NCBI GenBank assembly: GCA_032718565.1
Contig: JAVGVS010000013.1
Span: forward strand, 2,898,373-2,962,372
Direction of reading: 5' to 3'
Source: Distichodus sexfasciatus
Taxonomy: Eukaryota; Chordata; Actinopteri; Characiformes; Distichodontidae
DNA: 64,000 bases
Position numbers and translations under genes: made by a program. The notes under the pieces are model-generated. The model was not told the DNA's origin, ran no database searches, and saw only the letters and a list, made by a program, of their open reading frames with translations. Below are positions 36,703-48,773 of this stretch, piece after piece; positions within the stretch are counted from its first letter, which is position 1, and the number at the start of each line of letters is the position of its first letter.

Positions 36703-37262
36703 AGCTACACAGCCCACCCTCCGTTCGCTGACTGGACGCTAAATAACCTAGTCGAGGGAAAACGAAGCCTTAGGAGAGTGTCCTTGAGCGGAGGCACTGC
36801 GGCGGCGCTAGCCTGGCTACATTTGGATGGGGGTTACAAAAGTCTCTCCAACGTCTACCTCAGACACGTTTGATGGGGGGTTACCAACGTTTCTTCAACC
36901 CCAGCGTGGATCGGCGGTCAGATACTCAGTTATGGATCAAGAGGTCAAAGGTTCAAGTCTGTGTCTATCCAACCGAGCTACACAGCCCTCCCTCCGTTCG
37001 TTGACTGGACGTTAAATAACCTAGTCGAGGGAAAACCAAGCCTTAGGAGAGTCTCCTGACGTGCAGAGTGTCCTTGAGCGGGGGGCACTGCGGCGGCGCT
37101 AGCCTGGCTACATTTGGATAGGGGTTACAAAAGTCTCTCCCACGTCTACCTCAGACACGTTTGCTGGGGGGTTACCAACGTTTCTTCAACCCCAGTGTGG
37201 TCCGGTGGTCAGATACTCAGTTATGGATGAAGAGGTCAAAGGTTCAAGTCTGTCTCTATCCA
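36703..37262. repeat. two-copy tandem duplication of about 280 bp
   Basis: Unit 1 (36703-36976) and unit 2 (36977-37262) both run GCTACACAGCCC, CTCCGTTCG, AAATAACCTAGTCGAGGGAA, GGCACTGCGGCGGCGCTAGC, ACAAAAGTCTCTCC, ACGTTTCTTCAACCCCAG and AGGTCAAAGGTTCAAGTCTG. They differ at scattered bases and by a short insertion (TCTCCTGACGTGCAG). The AGGTTCAAGTCTG part resembles a tRNA B box. Confidence 0.85.
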
Positions 37263-38941
37263 ACCTCCAGAACTTCCAGCATGGAACCCCTCCATGAAGA
37301 CTGCTGGTATTGAGATCCACCACCTAAACTAATCCCAGTTCAACTAGGGTCTTGGTGTCAGAGACTGTGCTTGGCAACAGATGTGATTGCACATCTAACA
37401 TTGCACTTATGAGGTACGTTTGGCTAATTAAGTGGTCAGCCAGTAGAGGTACACAGACAGATGTTCCTTAATGAAGTGGTCAGTAAGGGCTCTTCACCTA
37501 CACTAAACATGGCAAGTGATTTGTTTTGTGATCGTCCAGCTCGTTCAGAGATCAGCTTCTGACAAAGCTGAGAGACCCTTTGAGCGACGGCGGCTTATTT
37601 TTTCTCCCAGCAGGTTATAAACCCTGATCCCAGAAGGTCTCGTTCCATGTTTTATCCTGTAAGACAAGCAGAAGCGGGGTCTCAGCTTTGGAACAGGTTG
37701 GTGAGCAGCAGAAAAATCAATATGAAGAGAATCCTATTTTCAAAGGAGGATGAGAATATCTGCTTTCCCGTCACCTCATTACGGGAGCACGGTGAGGTGA
37801 GGGCTATATCAGGGTCCAGTTTGCGTCCTGCGCCTTATTTATTTCGGCAGGGCGTCCGCTAGCAAAGTGAAATTTAGGAGTGGCCATTCTACGCTAAAGG
37901 CCAAGGCCACAACTTGTGCAAAAAGCAGACGTTAAAGGTCTGAGCGAGGAGGCAGACGCGGCTGGAGGTCGGCACTGGACGCGTCATTAGATGCTGAGTG
38001 CGGGAGAGGTCAGGGAGCGACGGGGAAACAGCACCAAAAGGAGGAGGAGGAGGAGGAATAAAAAGAGCATGGACGGGAAAAAAAAACACACTTCCATAGC
38101 AACAGCTGCCTAACTGTTCATCCAGCATCCAGACTCCACATGTCGTCCTTCTGTCAAAACATCGAGCTACGCTGATGAAGTCGTCCATCGCTTCTACCAG
38201 AAAGCAGCATTAGTTTTTTTTGGTTGCATCGCAGGACCAGCTGGGAATAGATATGAACCGATTTACTTACTTTTCCCCGTCATTTTTTAGATTTAGTTTC
38301 TCATAACGTTTCATAAATTTAAAACATTCCCAACATCATCTAATTACTTTGCTTGTTAATTACTGTTGTGTCTAAAATCCTAAAACCTGACTCATCAAAA
38401 GCTCGGCTCCGGCAGAACTGGATTTCTCCAGCTTCGTCCACTCCCTCCTTCTCCTCACTGCTCTAACACCGAGGTCGTAAATTACACACACCGGCCGGCG
38501 CTCGCTGTTAATCTCGTTAATACCGACGCCAAACACAAAGACTGGCAGAAATTACAGGCCATTAAAGGTGATAAGCAGCTCTTACAGAGACTCTCTCACA
38601 GCCGTCTGGGCTCTCCTCCACCCCCTCCTCCTCCTCCGCCGAGGACGTCAGGGGGGGTCACCGTGCGGCGATGGAGCCCAAATTAGATTTTAAATGGGGT
38701 TCCCGAGAGTTATCATGAGAGATAGACGAAGACACCCAGCTGAAGCCTGGACAACAGAAACAGGACGGCACTGCACGAAGACAGCAAGACAGAGAGAGTG
38801 AGGGCGCGAGAGCGAGACGATTGGTCCATCAGCATTCCGTGTGCGTCGCATGTGGGAGGAGATTCTGTCGTTCGGCCGAAGCGTTAAAGCTGAATTATTA
38901 TCTCTAGTACTGAGACACCCAGACCTCATCTTGGAAGTGCA

Positions 38942-39030
38942 ACTGTTAGGGAGGTGGCGGTTCAAGTCGCAGGCCGGTAAAGGTACCACTGAAGGACTGT
39001 CCCCAAGTACTACTGCTGAACAGTTTGTTA
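38942..39030 (+). mobile_element. tRNA-derived SINE fragment
   Basis: Short piece with GGTTCAAGTCGCAGGCCGG and GGTAAAGGTACCACTGAAGG. Confidence 0.5.
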
Positions 39031-39205
39031 ACACTTGTATGTGAGAGAGTGAGCGATAGAAAAAAAGACAGATAAAGAAAAAGGGAGAGAAATAAACAGA
39101 GATGAAGACAGAAAAATGAAGAAAGAGGAAGACAATGATAGAGAAGCAAAAAGAGAGGACAGAAAGAAAGAGCAGACACGTAAAACCTTCATCTCGAGCT
39201 GTTGG

Positions 39206-39446
39206 GGCAGTAACGGTAACGGTAGGGTGTTCGCCCCGATGATCAGAAGGTCGCAGGTTCGAATCCAGGGCTGGTAAAGTTACCACTGAGGTACTCATGA
39301 GCAAGGTACCGTCCCCAAGCACTGCTCCCCGGGCGCTCCCACTGCTCCTTTACGGATGGGTTAAATTCACGGAGGTCACATTTGGTTGTGGTGCACTGTG
39401 TGCTGTGCTGTGGTGTGTTCACAATGACAAATAATCACTCACTTTT
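39206..39446 (+). mobile_element. tRNA-derived SINE copy, full length
   Basis: One of the most complete copies. The tRNA-like head has an A-box-like part (AACGGTAGGGTGTTCGC) and a B box (GGTTCGAATCC); then follow the body with TACTCATGAGCAAGGTACCG and the tail ending ACAATGACAAATAATCACTC. Confidence 0.75.
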
Positions 39447-39472
39447 AAACACCCAGAAATTATAACCTTTAT

Positions 39473-39580
39473 TAGAGGTCGACCGGGATTGGTTTTCAGG
39501 ACCGATATTGATACCGATTATTGGTTAGCGGGGCCGATAACGATATTTGGAAACAATATGGGAAAATAAAAAAAGAAGAA
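39473..39580. mobile_element. end of a hAT-like MITE
   Basis: Begins TAGAGGTCGACCGGGATTGG with CCGATATTGATACCGATTAT-type internal words, a common teleost MITE terminus. The other end was not identified. Confidence 0.4.
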
Positions 39581-39729
39581 AATCCGTCCAAATTTTAAAT
39601 TTTACCAACACCAAGCTCAGCTGAAACTCTCCCTTCTCCTTGTTGGAGCTTCAAGCTGCGATCGAGTGTCAGTGTGGTGTGAGTGACAACAAGGCTTCAG
39701 CGTTGACTGGCTACTACTCGTGTGACATA

Positions 39730-40379
39730 TGTGACCCTCCACAGTAAAACCAGTCACTTGTCACAATGGAGGTTTCCGAGAAAAACGAGCGTTTATGTTG
39801 CGTGGGGTAAAATTTTGGATTTTTTGTTTTTAGTGTTTTGAAACAGTGGAAGGTCTATACTGTACTGTTGTGAATAAATTTGGCTAAAAAACTTACCCTT
39901 TCCGTCCTAAAAACGTGACTTTCTTGAGGTGAGGAATTCAATTCCAGCAGAATGTTAAAAGTTTCGGTTTTGACCGCTCTACTTCAATATTTACGCTAAA
40001 TCCACTAGTTGACTAGCGTGAAGATATTTCTCCGGAATCCATCTCCGTCTCCCGAGTTCAGTTAACCTAACGCAGGTAGGCTATCCGTGTGCCTGTGAAT
40101 GCAGCGTAGCTACCGTAAATGCAAACGTAGCCGCGACCGCACCAAGCGTCTGTGAGTGCTACGTCGATAGTCAACTTCAAAGGCGGATTTCTGCGTTTCT
40201 CACTTGGCGTGACAGGAGAAACCCGACTCCTTTGAATGTTGATATCTCAGTCATATGTCGTCTGATTCATTTGATATAGGTATCGTTTTGAAGCTTGATT
40301 TATGCCCTTTCATGAAAACATCATAGCTCAATTTTGAAAACTTGCGACAAGCGACTGGTTTTGCTGTGGAGGGTCACAT
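39730..40379 (-). mobile_element. 640-bp TIR transposon copy 7
   Basis: Full-length copy in reverse orientation. TA lies next to both ends, compatible with a short TA-type target duplication. Confidence 0.9.
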
Positions 40380-41096
40380 ATAGACAATCAGAGACTGTTG
40401 TGGACATTAAATGAAGCCTCGATTCGAGAGCAAAGAGACGGCAGTGGAGCCTCAGTAGCGCACCTTGTAATTACTTAATATCCGTGATGGTCAAAATTCA
40501 ACATAATCATAATCATAGCAACATTCATGGTATAAAAAAGGTTTAATTCCGCACTCACACGACGTCGTTCGATAGAAACGTTCAAGTGGTGTAAAATCCG
40601 ACTTTCGGTGCTTTTCGCCGCGGTAGGAAAGGAGGCCTAAACTCTGCTGAGACGTTTCTCCCTCGTCTCGTCTCGCCGAGTCACACTTCAGATCCGAGGT
40701 AATTCCCTTACCGACGGCAACACCACGCTTTCATCTCGCTCCTCCGCTCTTTTCACCCGCCTCTCTGGCCCCCCAACTCCCTACGTTTAGCAACTCTAAT
40801 CCCTGAAACGCCTCCAGAGTCCGGGAGGAAGACGACGGGCCTTTATCGCCTTCACTGCCGCCGCTGATGCTCGGGCTTTGAGGTGAGGAAGCTTACGATT
40901 AGCTGTGACCGAGCGGGATTTCAATTAGACGAATAAACAGAAGCAAGTACAGGCAGAAAACTGATCGCTTGGTCTTGAAACCAGAGCGTTCCAGGAACTA
41001 GAGCTGGTCGATGGGCAAGAAGAAATTACAGTTAACCAGTAAAAGTAGTGTGAAAATCAATTGTGTGCACTGGTGAAAATCGACGTTAGCAGGCAA

Positions 41097-41425
41097 AAAT
41101 GTGCATGAAAAAAAGATGCACCAAGAAAGGAAGGGAGGACAGAAAGAAAGAAGGAACAAAGAAGGGAGGACGGAAGGAGGGAGGATGGAAGGGAGGAGAA
41201 AGAAAAGAAGAACAGAAGGAAGGAATGAATGAACAAAGAAGGGAGGACGGAAGGAAGGAGAAAGAAAAGAACAGAAGGAAGGGACTAAGGAAGGAGGAGA
41301 GGAAGGAAAGAAAAAAGAACGAAAGAAAGAAAGGATGAACAGAAGGAGGGACAGGAGGGCAGAAAGAAAGAGTGAAAGACAGGAAGGAAGGAATGAAGGA
41401 GAAAGACAGATAAGAGAGAAGGCGA
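41097..41425 (+). repeat. polypurine GGAA/GAAA tract
   Basis: About 330 bp of almost pure purine on the plus strand, made of GGAAGGAGG, GAAAGAAAG and GAAGGGAGGACG words, directly before the TG-rich block. Confidence 0.85.
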
Positions 41426-41529
41426 GAGATCAAAGTTGATGCCTCCCACTGAGGGGGAAGTTACTGATGAAGAGAGAGATTCAGTGAAACACAGTCGTAT
41501 TTGTGAACAGCTTCACACAGTTGTAGTAC

Positions 41530-41589
41530 AGAGGCGTGTGTGTGTGTGTGTGTGGCAATGTGTGTGTGTGTGTGTGTTAAGCTTGTGGC

Positions 41590-41628
<39 letters not shown>

Positions 41629-42047
41629 CTTGTGTGTGTGTGTGTGTGTGTGTGTGAGTGTGTGTGTGTGTGTGTGTTAAGCTTGTGTGTGTGTGTGTGT
41701 GTGTGTGGCAGGCCTGTGTGTGTGTGTGTGTGTGTGTGTTGGCTTGTGTGTGTGTGTGGGTGTGTGTGTGTGTGTGTGTGTTGGCTTGTCTCGTGTGTGT
41801 GTGTGTTTAAGCCGGTTGTGTGCGTGTGTGTGTGTTAGCTTGTGTGTGTGTGTGTGTGTGTTGGCTTGTGTGTGTGGGTGTGTGTGTGTGTGTGTTGGCT
41901 TGTGTGTGTGTGTGTGTGTGTGTGTGTTAGCTTGTGGCCATGAGTGTGTGGCTTGTGTGTAAGTGTGTGTGTGTGTGTGTTAGCTTGTGTGTGTGGTGTG
42001 TGTGTGTTAGCTTGTGTGTGAGTGTGTGTGTGTGTGTGTGTGTTAGC

Positions 42048-42090
<43 letters not shown>

Positions 42091-42127
42091 GGCTTGTGTG
42101 TGTGTGTGTGTGTGTGGGTGTGTTGGC

Positions 42128-42167
<40 letters not shown>

Positions 42168-43332
42168 AGCAGTGTGTGTGTGTGTGGTGTGTTGGCTTGT
42201 GTGTGTGTGTGTGTGTGTGTGTTGGCTTGTGTGTGTGTGTTGGCTTGTGTGTGTGTGTGTGTGTGGGTGTGTTGGCTTGTGTGTGTGTGTGTGTGTTAGC
42301 TTGTGTGTGTGTGTTGGCTTGTGTGTGTGGTGTGTGTGTGTTGGCTTGTGTGTTAGCTTGTGTGTGTGTGTGTGTGTGTGTGTGTGGTGTTAGCTTGTGT
42401 GTGTGTGTGTGGTGTGTTGGCTTGTGTGTGTGTGTGTGTGAGTGTTCGCTTGTGTGTGTGTGTGTGTGTTGGCTTGTGTGTGTGGCTTGTGTGTGTATTA
42501 AGCTTGTGTGTGTGTGTGTGTGTGTGTTGGCTTGTGTGTGTGTGTGTGTGTGTGTGTTAAGCTTGTGTGTGTGTGTGTGTTGGCTTATTGACTGTGTGTG
42601 TTGTGTGTGTGTGTGTGTTAGCTTGTGTGTGTGTGTGTGTGTTAGCTTGTGTGTGTGTGTGTGTGTGTTGACTTGTGTGTGTGTGTGTGTGTTAGCTTGT
42701 GTGTGTGTTAGCTTGTGTGTGTGTAACAGTGTGTGTGTGTTAGCTTGTGTGTGTGTGTGTGTGTGTGTTAGCTTGTGTGTGTGTGTGTGTTAGCTTGTGT
42801 GTGTGTGTGTGTTGGCTTGTGTGTGTGTGTGTGTGGCTTGTGTGTGTGTGTGTGTGTGTGTGTGGCTTGTGTGTGTGTGTTGGCTTGTGTGTGTTAAGCG
42901 TGTGTGTGTGTGTGTGTTGGCTTGTGTGTGTGTGTGTGTGTGGTGTGAGTGTTGGCTTGTGTGTGTGTGTGTGTGTGTTGGCTTGTGTGTGTGTGTGTGT
43001 GTGGCTTGTGTGTGTGTGTGTGTTGGCTTGTGTGTGTGTGTGTGTGTGTGTTGGCTTGTGTGTGTGTGTGGCTTGTGTGTGTGTGTTAAGCTTGTGTGTG
43101 TGTGTGTGTGGTGGCTTGTGTGTGTGTGTGTGTGTTGGCTTGTGTGTGTGTGTGTGGCTTGTGTGTGTGTGTGTGTGTGTGTCGAAAGCTTGTGTGTGTG
43201 TGTGTGTGTGTGTTGGCTTGTGTGTGTGTGTGTGTGTGTGTGGGTGTGTGTGTGTGTGGAGTGTTAGCTTGTGTGTGTGTGTGTGAGTGTGTGTGTGTGG
43301 TGTTGGCTTGTGTGTGTGTGTGTGTGTTAGGC

Positions 43333-43369
<37 letters not shown>

Positions 43370-43515
43370 GGCTTTGGCTGTGTGTGTGTGTGTGTGTGTG
43401 TGAGTGTGTGTGTGTGTGAGTGTTAAGCTTGTGTGTGTGTGTGTAGTGTTAAGCATGTGTGTGTTTGAGTGTGTGTGTGTGTGTGTGTGTGTGGTGTTAG
43501 CTTGTGTGTGTGTGT

Positions 43516-43554
<39 letters not shown>

Positions 43555-43718
43555 TGTTAGCTTGTGTGTGTGTGTATTAGCTTGTGTGTGTGTGTTAGCT
43601 TGTGTGTGTGTGAGTGTGTGTGAAGGTGTGTGTGTGAGTGTGTGTGTGAGTGTGTGTGTGAGTGTTAGCTTGTGTGTGTGTGTGTGTGTGGGGCGTGTGT
43701 GTGTGTGTGAGTGTTAGC

Positions 43719-43759
<41 letters not shown>

Positions 43760-44696
43760 TGTTAGCTTGTGTGTGAGTGTGTGTGTGTGTGTGTTAGCTT
43801 GTGTGAGTGTGTGTGTGTGTGTTAGCTTGTGTGTGTTGGCTTGTGTGTGAGTGTGTGTGTGTGTGTGTGTTGGCTTGTGGCAGGTGTGTGTGAGTGTTGG
43901 CTTGTGTGTGTGTGTTAAGCAGTGGTGTGTGTGTGTGTGTGTTGGCTTGTGTGTGAGTGTGTGTGTGTGTGTGTTGAAAGCTTGTGGCCAGGTGTGTGGT
44001 GTTGGCTTGTGTGTGTGTGTTAGCTTGTGTGTGAGTGTGTGTGTGTGTGTGTTAGCTTGTGTGAGTGTGTGTGAGTGTTAGCTTGTGTGTGTGTGTTAGC
44101 TTGTGTGAGTGTGTGTGTGTGTGTGTTGCTTGTGTGAGTGTGTGAGTGTTGGCTGTGTGTGTGTGTGTGTGTGTGTGCAGCTTGTGTGTGTGTGTTAGCT
44201 TGGCTGTGAGTGTGTGTGTGTGTGTGTGCAGCTTGTGTGTGTATGTGTGTGTTAAGCTTGTGTGTGTGAGTGTGTGTGTGTGTGTGTTAGCTTGTGTGAG
44301 TGTGTGTGTGAGTGTGTGTGTGGTGTGTGTGTGAGTGTTAGCTTGTGTGTGTGTGTGTGTGTGTTAAGCTTGTGAGTGTGTGTGAGTGTTAGCTTGTGTG
44401 TGTGTGTTAGCTTGTGTGTGAGTGTGTGTGTGTGTGTGTTAGCTTGTGTGAGTGTGTGTGGTGTGTGTGTGTGTGTGTGTGTGAGTGTTGGCTTGTGTGT
44501 GTGTGTTGGCTTGTGTGTGAGTGTGTGTGTGTGTGTGTTGGCTTGTGTGAGTGTGTGTGGTGTTGGCTTGTGTGTGTGTGTTAGCTTGTGTGTGAAGGTG
44601 TGTGTGTGTGTGTGTGTTGGCTTGTGTGAGTGTGTGTGTGAGTGTGTGTGTGTGTGTGGTGTTGGCTTGTGTGTGTGTGTGTGTGTGTGTGTGTGA
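41530..44696. repeat. 3.2-kb TG-rich block with recurring TTAGCTTG/TTGGCTTG words
   Basis: Runs of (TG)n of 6-20 units are separated over and over by TTAGCTTG, TTGGCTTG, TTAAGCTTG or GAGTG. All long reading frames across it are only Cys-Val or Thr-His repeats and are not genes. The true length and interruptions may be unreliable, since such repeats are hard to sequence. Confidence 0.9.
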
Positions 44697-45114
44697 ACTT
44701 TGCATTCACAGGCTGAATGGCATTAGCACCTCTGGGAGCAGGCGCCATCACTCTAATTAGTTACTCCAGCAGCTGGTACAGGCCACAGCTACATGCCAGA
44801 GCAACAGACGGCTACACACACACACCTACAGTCTTAATACCTCATCTCCCATGATCTGCTCATGTAGCAAACTCAGACACACTCACACCTCAGTGCCAAC
44901 ACGAGTCTCCGGCTCCTCAACAAACTCACTCTGCATCTCAGTGGAGCGTAACGATGCAGTCAGGGCTTCACCAACGCAACAGTTTTCTGCTGCAGTATGT
45001 CCTGACTTCAGTGTAGCATGTGTTCGCGTCCAGTGTTGTGCAAGTTACTTGCAAAGTGTAATACACTATACATTACTTATTACTGGTATTCAAGCGTGAT
45101 CCGCTACCTTACAA

Positions 45115-45496
45115 TAGGGCTGGGTAAAAAAAAAACGATTCACAGATCAATATGATTCTCGTTCAAAAATCTGATGTCGATTCAAAAATTCATGGATCGA
45201 TCTTTTCTTGGCTATGCACTACTTCTCGCGACAGCGCAGGAAAACATGAGACCGGCGAAACTGAAACCAAACAGAGCCATGGCTGAAGCTGCTCCGCTCA
45301 AATCACCGTCTGGCCTAAAGGCTGATGTTTGCTTAACTTCGGTGTTAAAACAAGTTATTTATAACCAAAGCAGGAACTAGTATTGGCATAAAGAAATCTC
45401 TAAAATAAATCGGTCAGATGAGGAATTAGATCGGATCATGACCTTGTAGATCAGGGTCGAATCAATTCAGGAAATCAGTAACGATACCCAGCCCTA
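45115..45496. mobile_element. hAT-like MITE nested in the larger element
   Basis: The terminal inverted repeats are TAGGGCTGGGTA and TACCCAGCCCTA. The flanks CCTTACAA and CTTTACAA match at 7 of 8 positions, an 8-bp target duplication. The interior of about 360 bp has no transposase. Confidence 0.8.
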
Positions 45497-45599
45497 CTTT
45501 ACAATATCACTGTCTCAGAATTGTAATCATTACATGACTTCTGTAACTTTTCAGTTAATTTCACCAAAATAACTGTGAAGATATAACAACATTCTAATA

Positions 45600-46245
45600 T
45601 GTGACCCTCCACGGCAAAACCAGTCACTTCTCGCAACGGAGGTTTCCGAGAAAAACGAGCGTTTATGTTGCGTGGAGTAAATTTTGGATTTTTTAGTTTT
45701 TAGTGTTTTTTGAAGCAATTGGAAGGTCTATACTGTACTGTTGTGTGAATAAATTTGGCCGGCTTTACCTTTCCATCATATTGACTTTCTTGAGGTGAGG
45801 AATTCAATTCCAGCAGAATGTTAAAAGTTTCTGTTTGACACGCTCTACTTCAATATTTACGCTAAATCACTGGTTAACTAGCGTGAAGATATTTCTCCGG
45901 AATCCATCTTCGTCTCCCGAGTTCAGTTAACCCTACTTAGTGAAGCTATCCGTGTGGCTGTGAATGCAAGCGTGAGCTACCGTAAATAAAAAGCAATAGC
46001 CTTTGACCGCGCAAAGCGTCTGTGAGTCTGGCGATAGTCAACTTCAAAAGGCAGATTTCTCCGTTTCTCACTTGGCGTGACGGAAACCGACTCGCTGAAT
46101 GTTGATATCTCGAATCATATATGCGTCCTGATTCATTCCATATAGGTATCGTTTTGAAGCTTGATTTATGCCCTTTCATGAAAACATAATTTTAACATAA
46201 TCAATTTTGAAAATTTGCGACAAGCGACTGGTGGGGAGGGTCACA
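45600..46245 (-). mobile_element. 640-bp TIR transposon copy 8 (degraded, nested)
   Basis: Reverse orientation. It shows many small indels against the family, yet terminal repeats and segment order are kept. It lies inside a larger hAT-like element at 45031-46815. Confidence 0.85.
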
Positions 46246-46839
46246 TATGAGAAAAAAATACGCAGATCATTCTGGAGGTTCAAGTGGCATATTAACGGCA
46301 GACCATGTAGAAACATAATTTTCCTTTCCTTTTGGCTGATCACTCTCAGCTGAGTGTTTGCATGGCAGTGCTCGAGGTGTTTTTCAAATTGCTGGTTCTA
46401 TTCCTCGACGTCGATAGTTCTTTAGGGTTTGGGCGAAGATTGCACTTGACTAAACATTCTTTTGTCCTTAATATCTGGCGAAATAGCCATAGCGTCACCT
46501 ATAAAAGGAAATACTGTCTTCTGCCGCTCTCGCGGGCTTAAGCCTTATATGATGCACAGTGCAGAGAGCTCCAACTAACCACCAGCTAACAGCAAGCTCC
46601 AACTCTCATGCATTTTTAAATCTGAATAATTGTTTTATATTATAACTGTTTTTAGAAAACAAATACATTTTAGTAATGCACTGCGTTACTGAAGCTATGT
46701 ACCGTGTAAAATATTACAGAAAATTGATAAGTAGTGTCTTACATTACTATGTTACAGCAAAAAGTAATCCGTTACTGTAACTTGTTACTTTTGTAATGCG
46801 TTACTCCCAACACAGTTCACGTCTCACTGTCCCCACTAA

Positions 46840-47335
46840 AACAGGTACAAACGTGACATCTCTAGTGAAATCGACAAAGGTACTACCTCGTAATCTCCAT
46901 AGAACCCGCCATATGCACTAACTTACTAATTATGCTGAAACCGATAAAGGTACTAACTTGCTATCCTCCTGAAACCAGAGAGCACAAACTTGTTATCTGT
47001 ACTGGAACCAGTAAAAAGTACCCTTTTCCATTTCTAATAAAAGCGATTGAGTACTAACTCAATGTGTACTGAAACCTGTATAGAAGCTAACTTTCTATCT
47101 CTTCTGACATTGTTTAAAGTACTGACTCTCGTTCTCTACTGAAGGTTCAAGTTCGCTATCTCTTCTGAAACTGTTATATGTAGTACCCTTCTTTCTCTAC
47201 CAAGTAGCTATATCTACTGGAAAAGATAAAGGTACTAACTCAATATCTCCTAAAACCGATATAAATTATTAATAGTCTTTCCTACTTTAAAACTGAAAAG
47301 TACTGATGGTAAAAAGGTACTAGCATGTCCTCTCC
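46840..47335 (+). repeat. degenerate minisatellite, about 35-bp unit, block 1
   Basis: Repeats of a unit like ACTGAAACCGGTAAAGGTAC followed by TAACTTGCTATCTCT, heavily varied. It lies right after the hAT-like element. Confidence 0.75.
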
Positions 47336-47571
47336 TAGTAAGTGAGTAAAAGCCAGCGTCTCACCTTTCCTCTGAACTGCTGATCTAAATGTCCACCTCC
47401 GTGTCGGCGGTCAGAGAAGCCTGTCACCCGCGGGGCAGCGCTCTCCCCAACCTCTCACCCGTTGATTACGTCCTGAGGAACTCCCAGCTGCGGCTTTCAG
47501 GCGTTTCTTAAAGGGGAGCAAAGGAAAGAGTGAAAGAACTGGTCATGAATCTTAGCGGACAGTGCAGTGGG

Positions 47572-47715
47572 GCCAATCGGTTTAGCGTAGCAGTTGGGGT
47601 AAGGTCGGCTGATCGGAGGTCGGTTGATCCGGACGGTAAAGAGCCACTCGCGGTACTCATAACCAAGCAGTGCCATGTGTCTACTGCTTCTTCACGGATG
47701 GGGCGAATGGTCGTA
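47572..47715 (+). mobile_element. tRNA-derived SINE copy, diverged
   Basis: GTTTAGCGTAGCAGTTGGGG, then a CGGTTGATCCGGACGGTAAA region, then the CACGGATGGGGCGAATGG segment. Short and changed, in the lower-quality part of the window. Confidence 0.5.
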
Positions 47716-48276
47716 CAGCGCTTTCAGTGTTGGAAGAAGCTACTTTCCTGCTAAGCAACGTGTAATTAAAATGCTGAGTTTGATTTACAGTGGAAGTATA
47801 ATTTCAGCAGTGTAAAGGCCGCCACTTCATCGCCAGTACCGCTTTCCACCGCTGGCCCAGCATCTCCGGGCCTCGCTGCCCCTCGCTTCGATTGATGCGA
47901 TGGGGCCGAAAATGGTCTCCGTCTCTGGTAGCAGTGCGTGTGAATGGCGGCGTTGGAGGGTAGCGGCGTTCAGCCTCTGATATATGCTCCTAATATCCTC
48001 TCCTCAGCTCCCGAGTCGAGCGTCTGCGTAAATAATAACCAGATCTGGCGGCCGTCTCTCGCTGTAAGCGTAGATCACATAACCTCCGTGATACTTGGCT
48101 GCCTCGACCTCCTCATCTCTCTCTCTCCTCCCCGCATCCCTCACTGCTCATTCTCCGTCTCAGCGGGTGTGTGCTTGAAACCGTGCTAAATCACCTGAAC
48201 ATTCGCACAGCTCGCTTTAATAATAGACAACTTTGTGCTGAAGGCGGCGGTTTAACAGCTCCGTTCATCTCCTGTG

Positions 48277-48278
<2 letters not shown>

Positions 48279-48312
<34 letters not shown>
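48279..48312 (+). repeat. (CT)n microsatellite
   Basis: An uninterrupted TC run of about 17 units, followed by a pyrimidine-rich stretch. Confidence 0.85.
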
Positions 48313-48316
<4 letters not shown>

Positions 48317-48773
48317 TCCTCCTTGCTCTTTCCCTTTCTCTCATATACCTTCTCATTCACTCTTTCACACGTCAGCAGTAATTTGCCTCCTGCAGTGGTT
48401 TATAATGAAGCGCAACTTTTCCCTGCCAGCCGCTGGAACGGCAACGTTTAGATATTTATGATCTGACCGCTGCTTTGTGGACAGTAAAAACGTCAAAGGT
48501 AATCGAGCACAAATGGAAGAAGAACAGAACAGACCTCGGCATTGCGAATGAGACCTACCGACATCTCAACAAACAGCAGACCAACGGCTGCTGATTTAAG
48601 TTGAACTTTACAGGTTTGAAGGACAGAAGTGGACTATCAAGCACTGATGTCCGTCACTCTGCATAAGAGCGTCTGTTACATGCTGTACACGTAAATCACT
48701 TAATCGATCTATCGTTACCGCCCTGGAACAGAACGAGTGAGAGCCAGTAAAGCTTCGTTCTCACTATTCCCAC

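Larger units (their letters stand above)
45031..46815. mobile_element. hAT-like element carrying two nested insertions
   Basis: The ends are CAGTGTTG and CAACACAG. They are flanked by TTCGCGTC (45023-45030) and TTCACGTC (46816-46823), a 7-of-8 match to an 8-bp target duplication, which is diagnostic for hAT. The right part carries the repeated GTAATGCGTTAC-type words of this common fish MITE. Two other transposons sit inside (45115-45496 and 45600-46245). Confidence 0.75.

Noticed and set aside
39206..39270. Functional tRNA gene
   Set aside because: A- and B-box-like words are present, but they belong to a repeated SINE head and no clean cloverleaf can be formed.
38690..39322. 210-codon open frame on the minus strand
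   Set aside because: It runs across SINE copies and a polypurine tract. The start (RPSDHRGEHPTV part) is SINE sequence, and nothing matches a protein family.
41590..44705. Long open frames across the TG block on both strands
   Set aside because: They translate only to Cys-Val or Thr-His dipeptides. Any (TG)n tract is open in several frames; there is no domain or codon signal.
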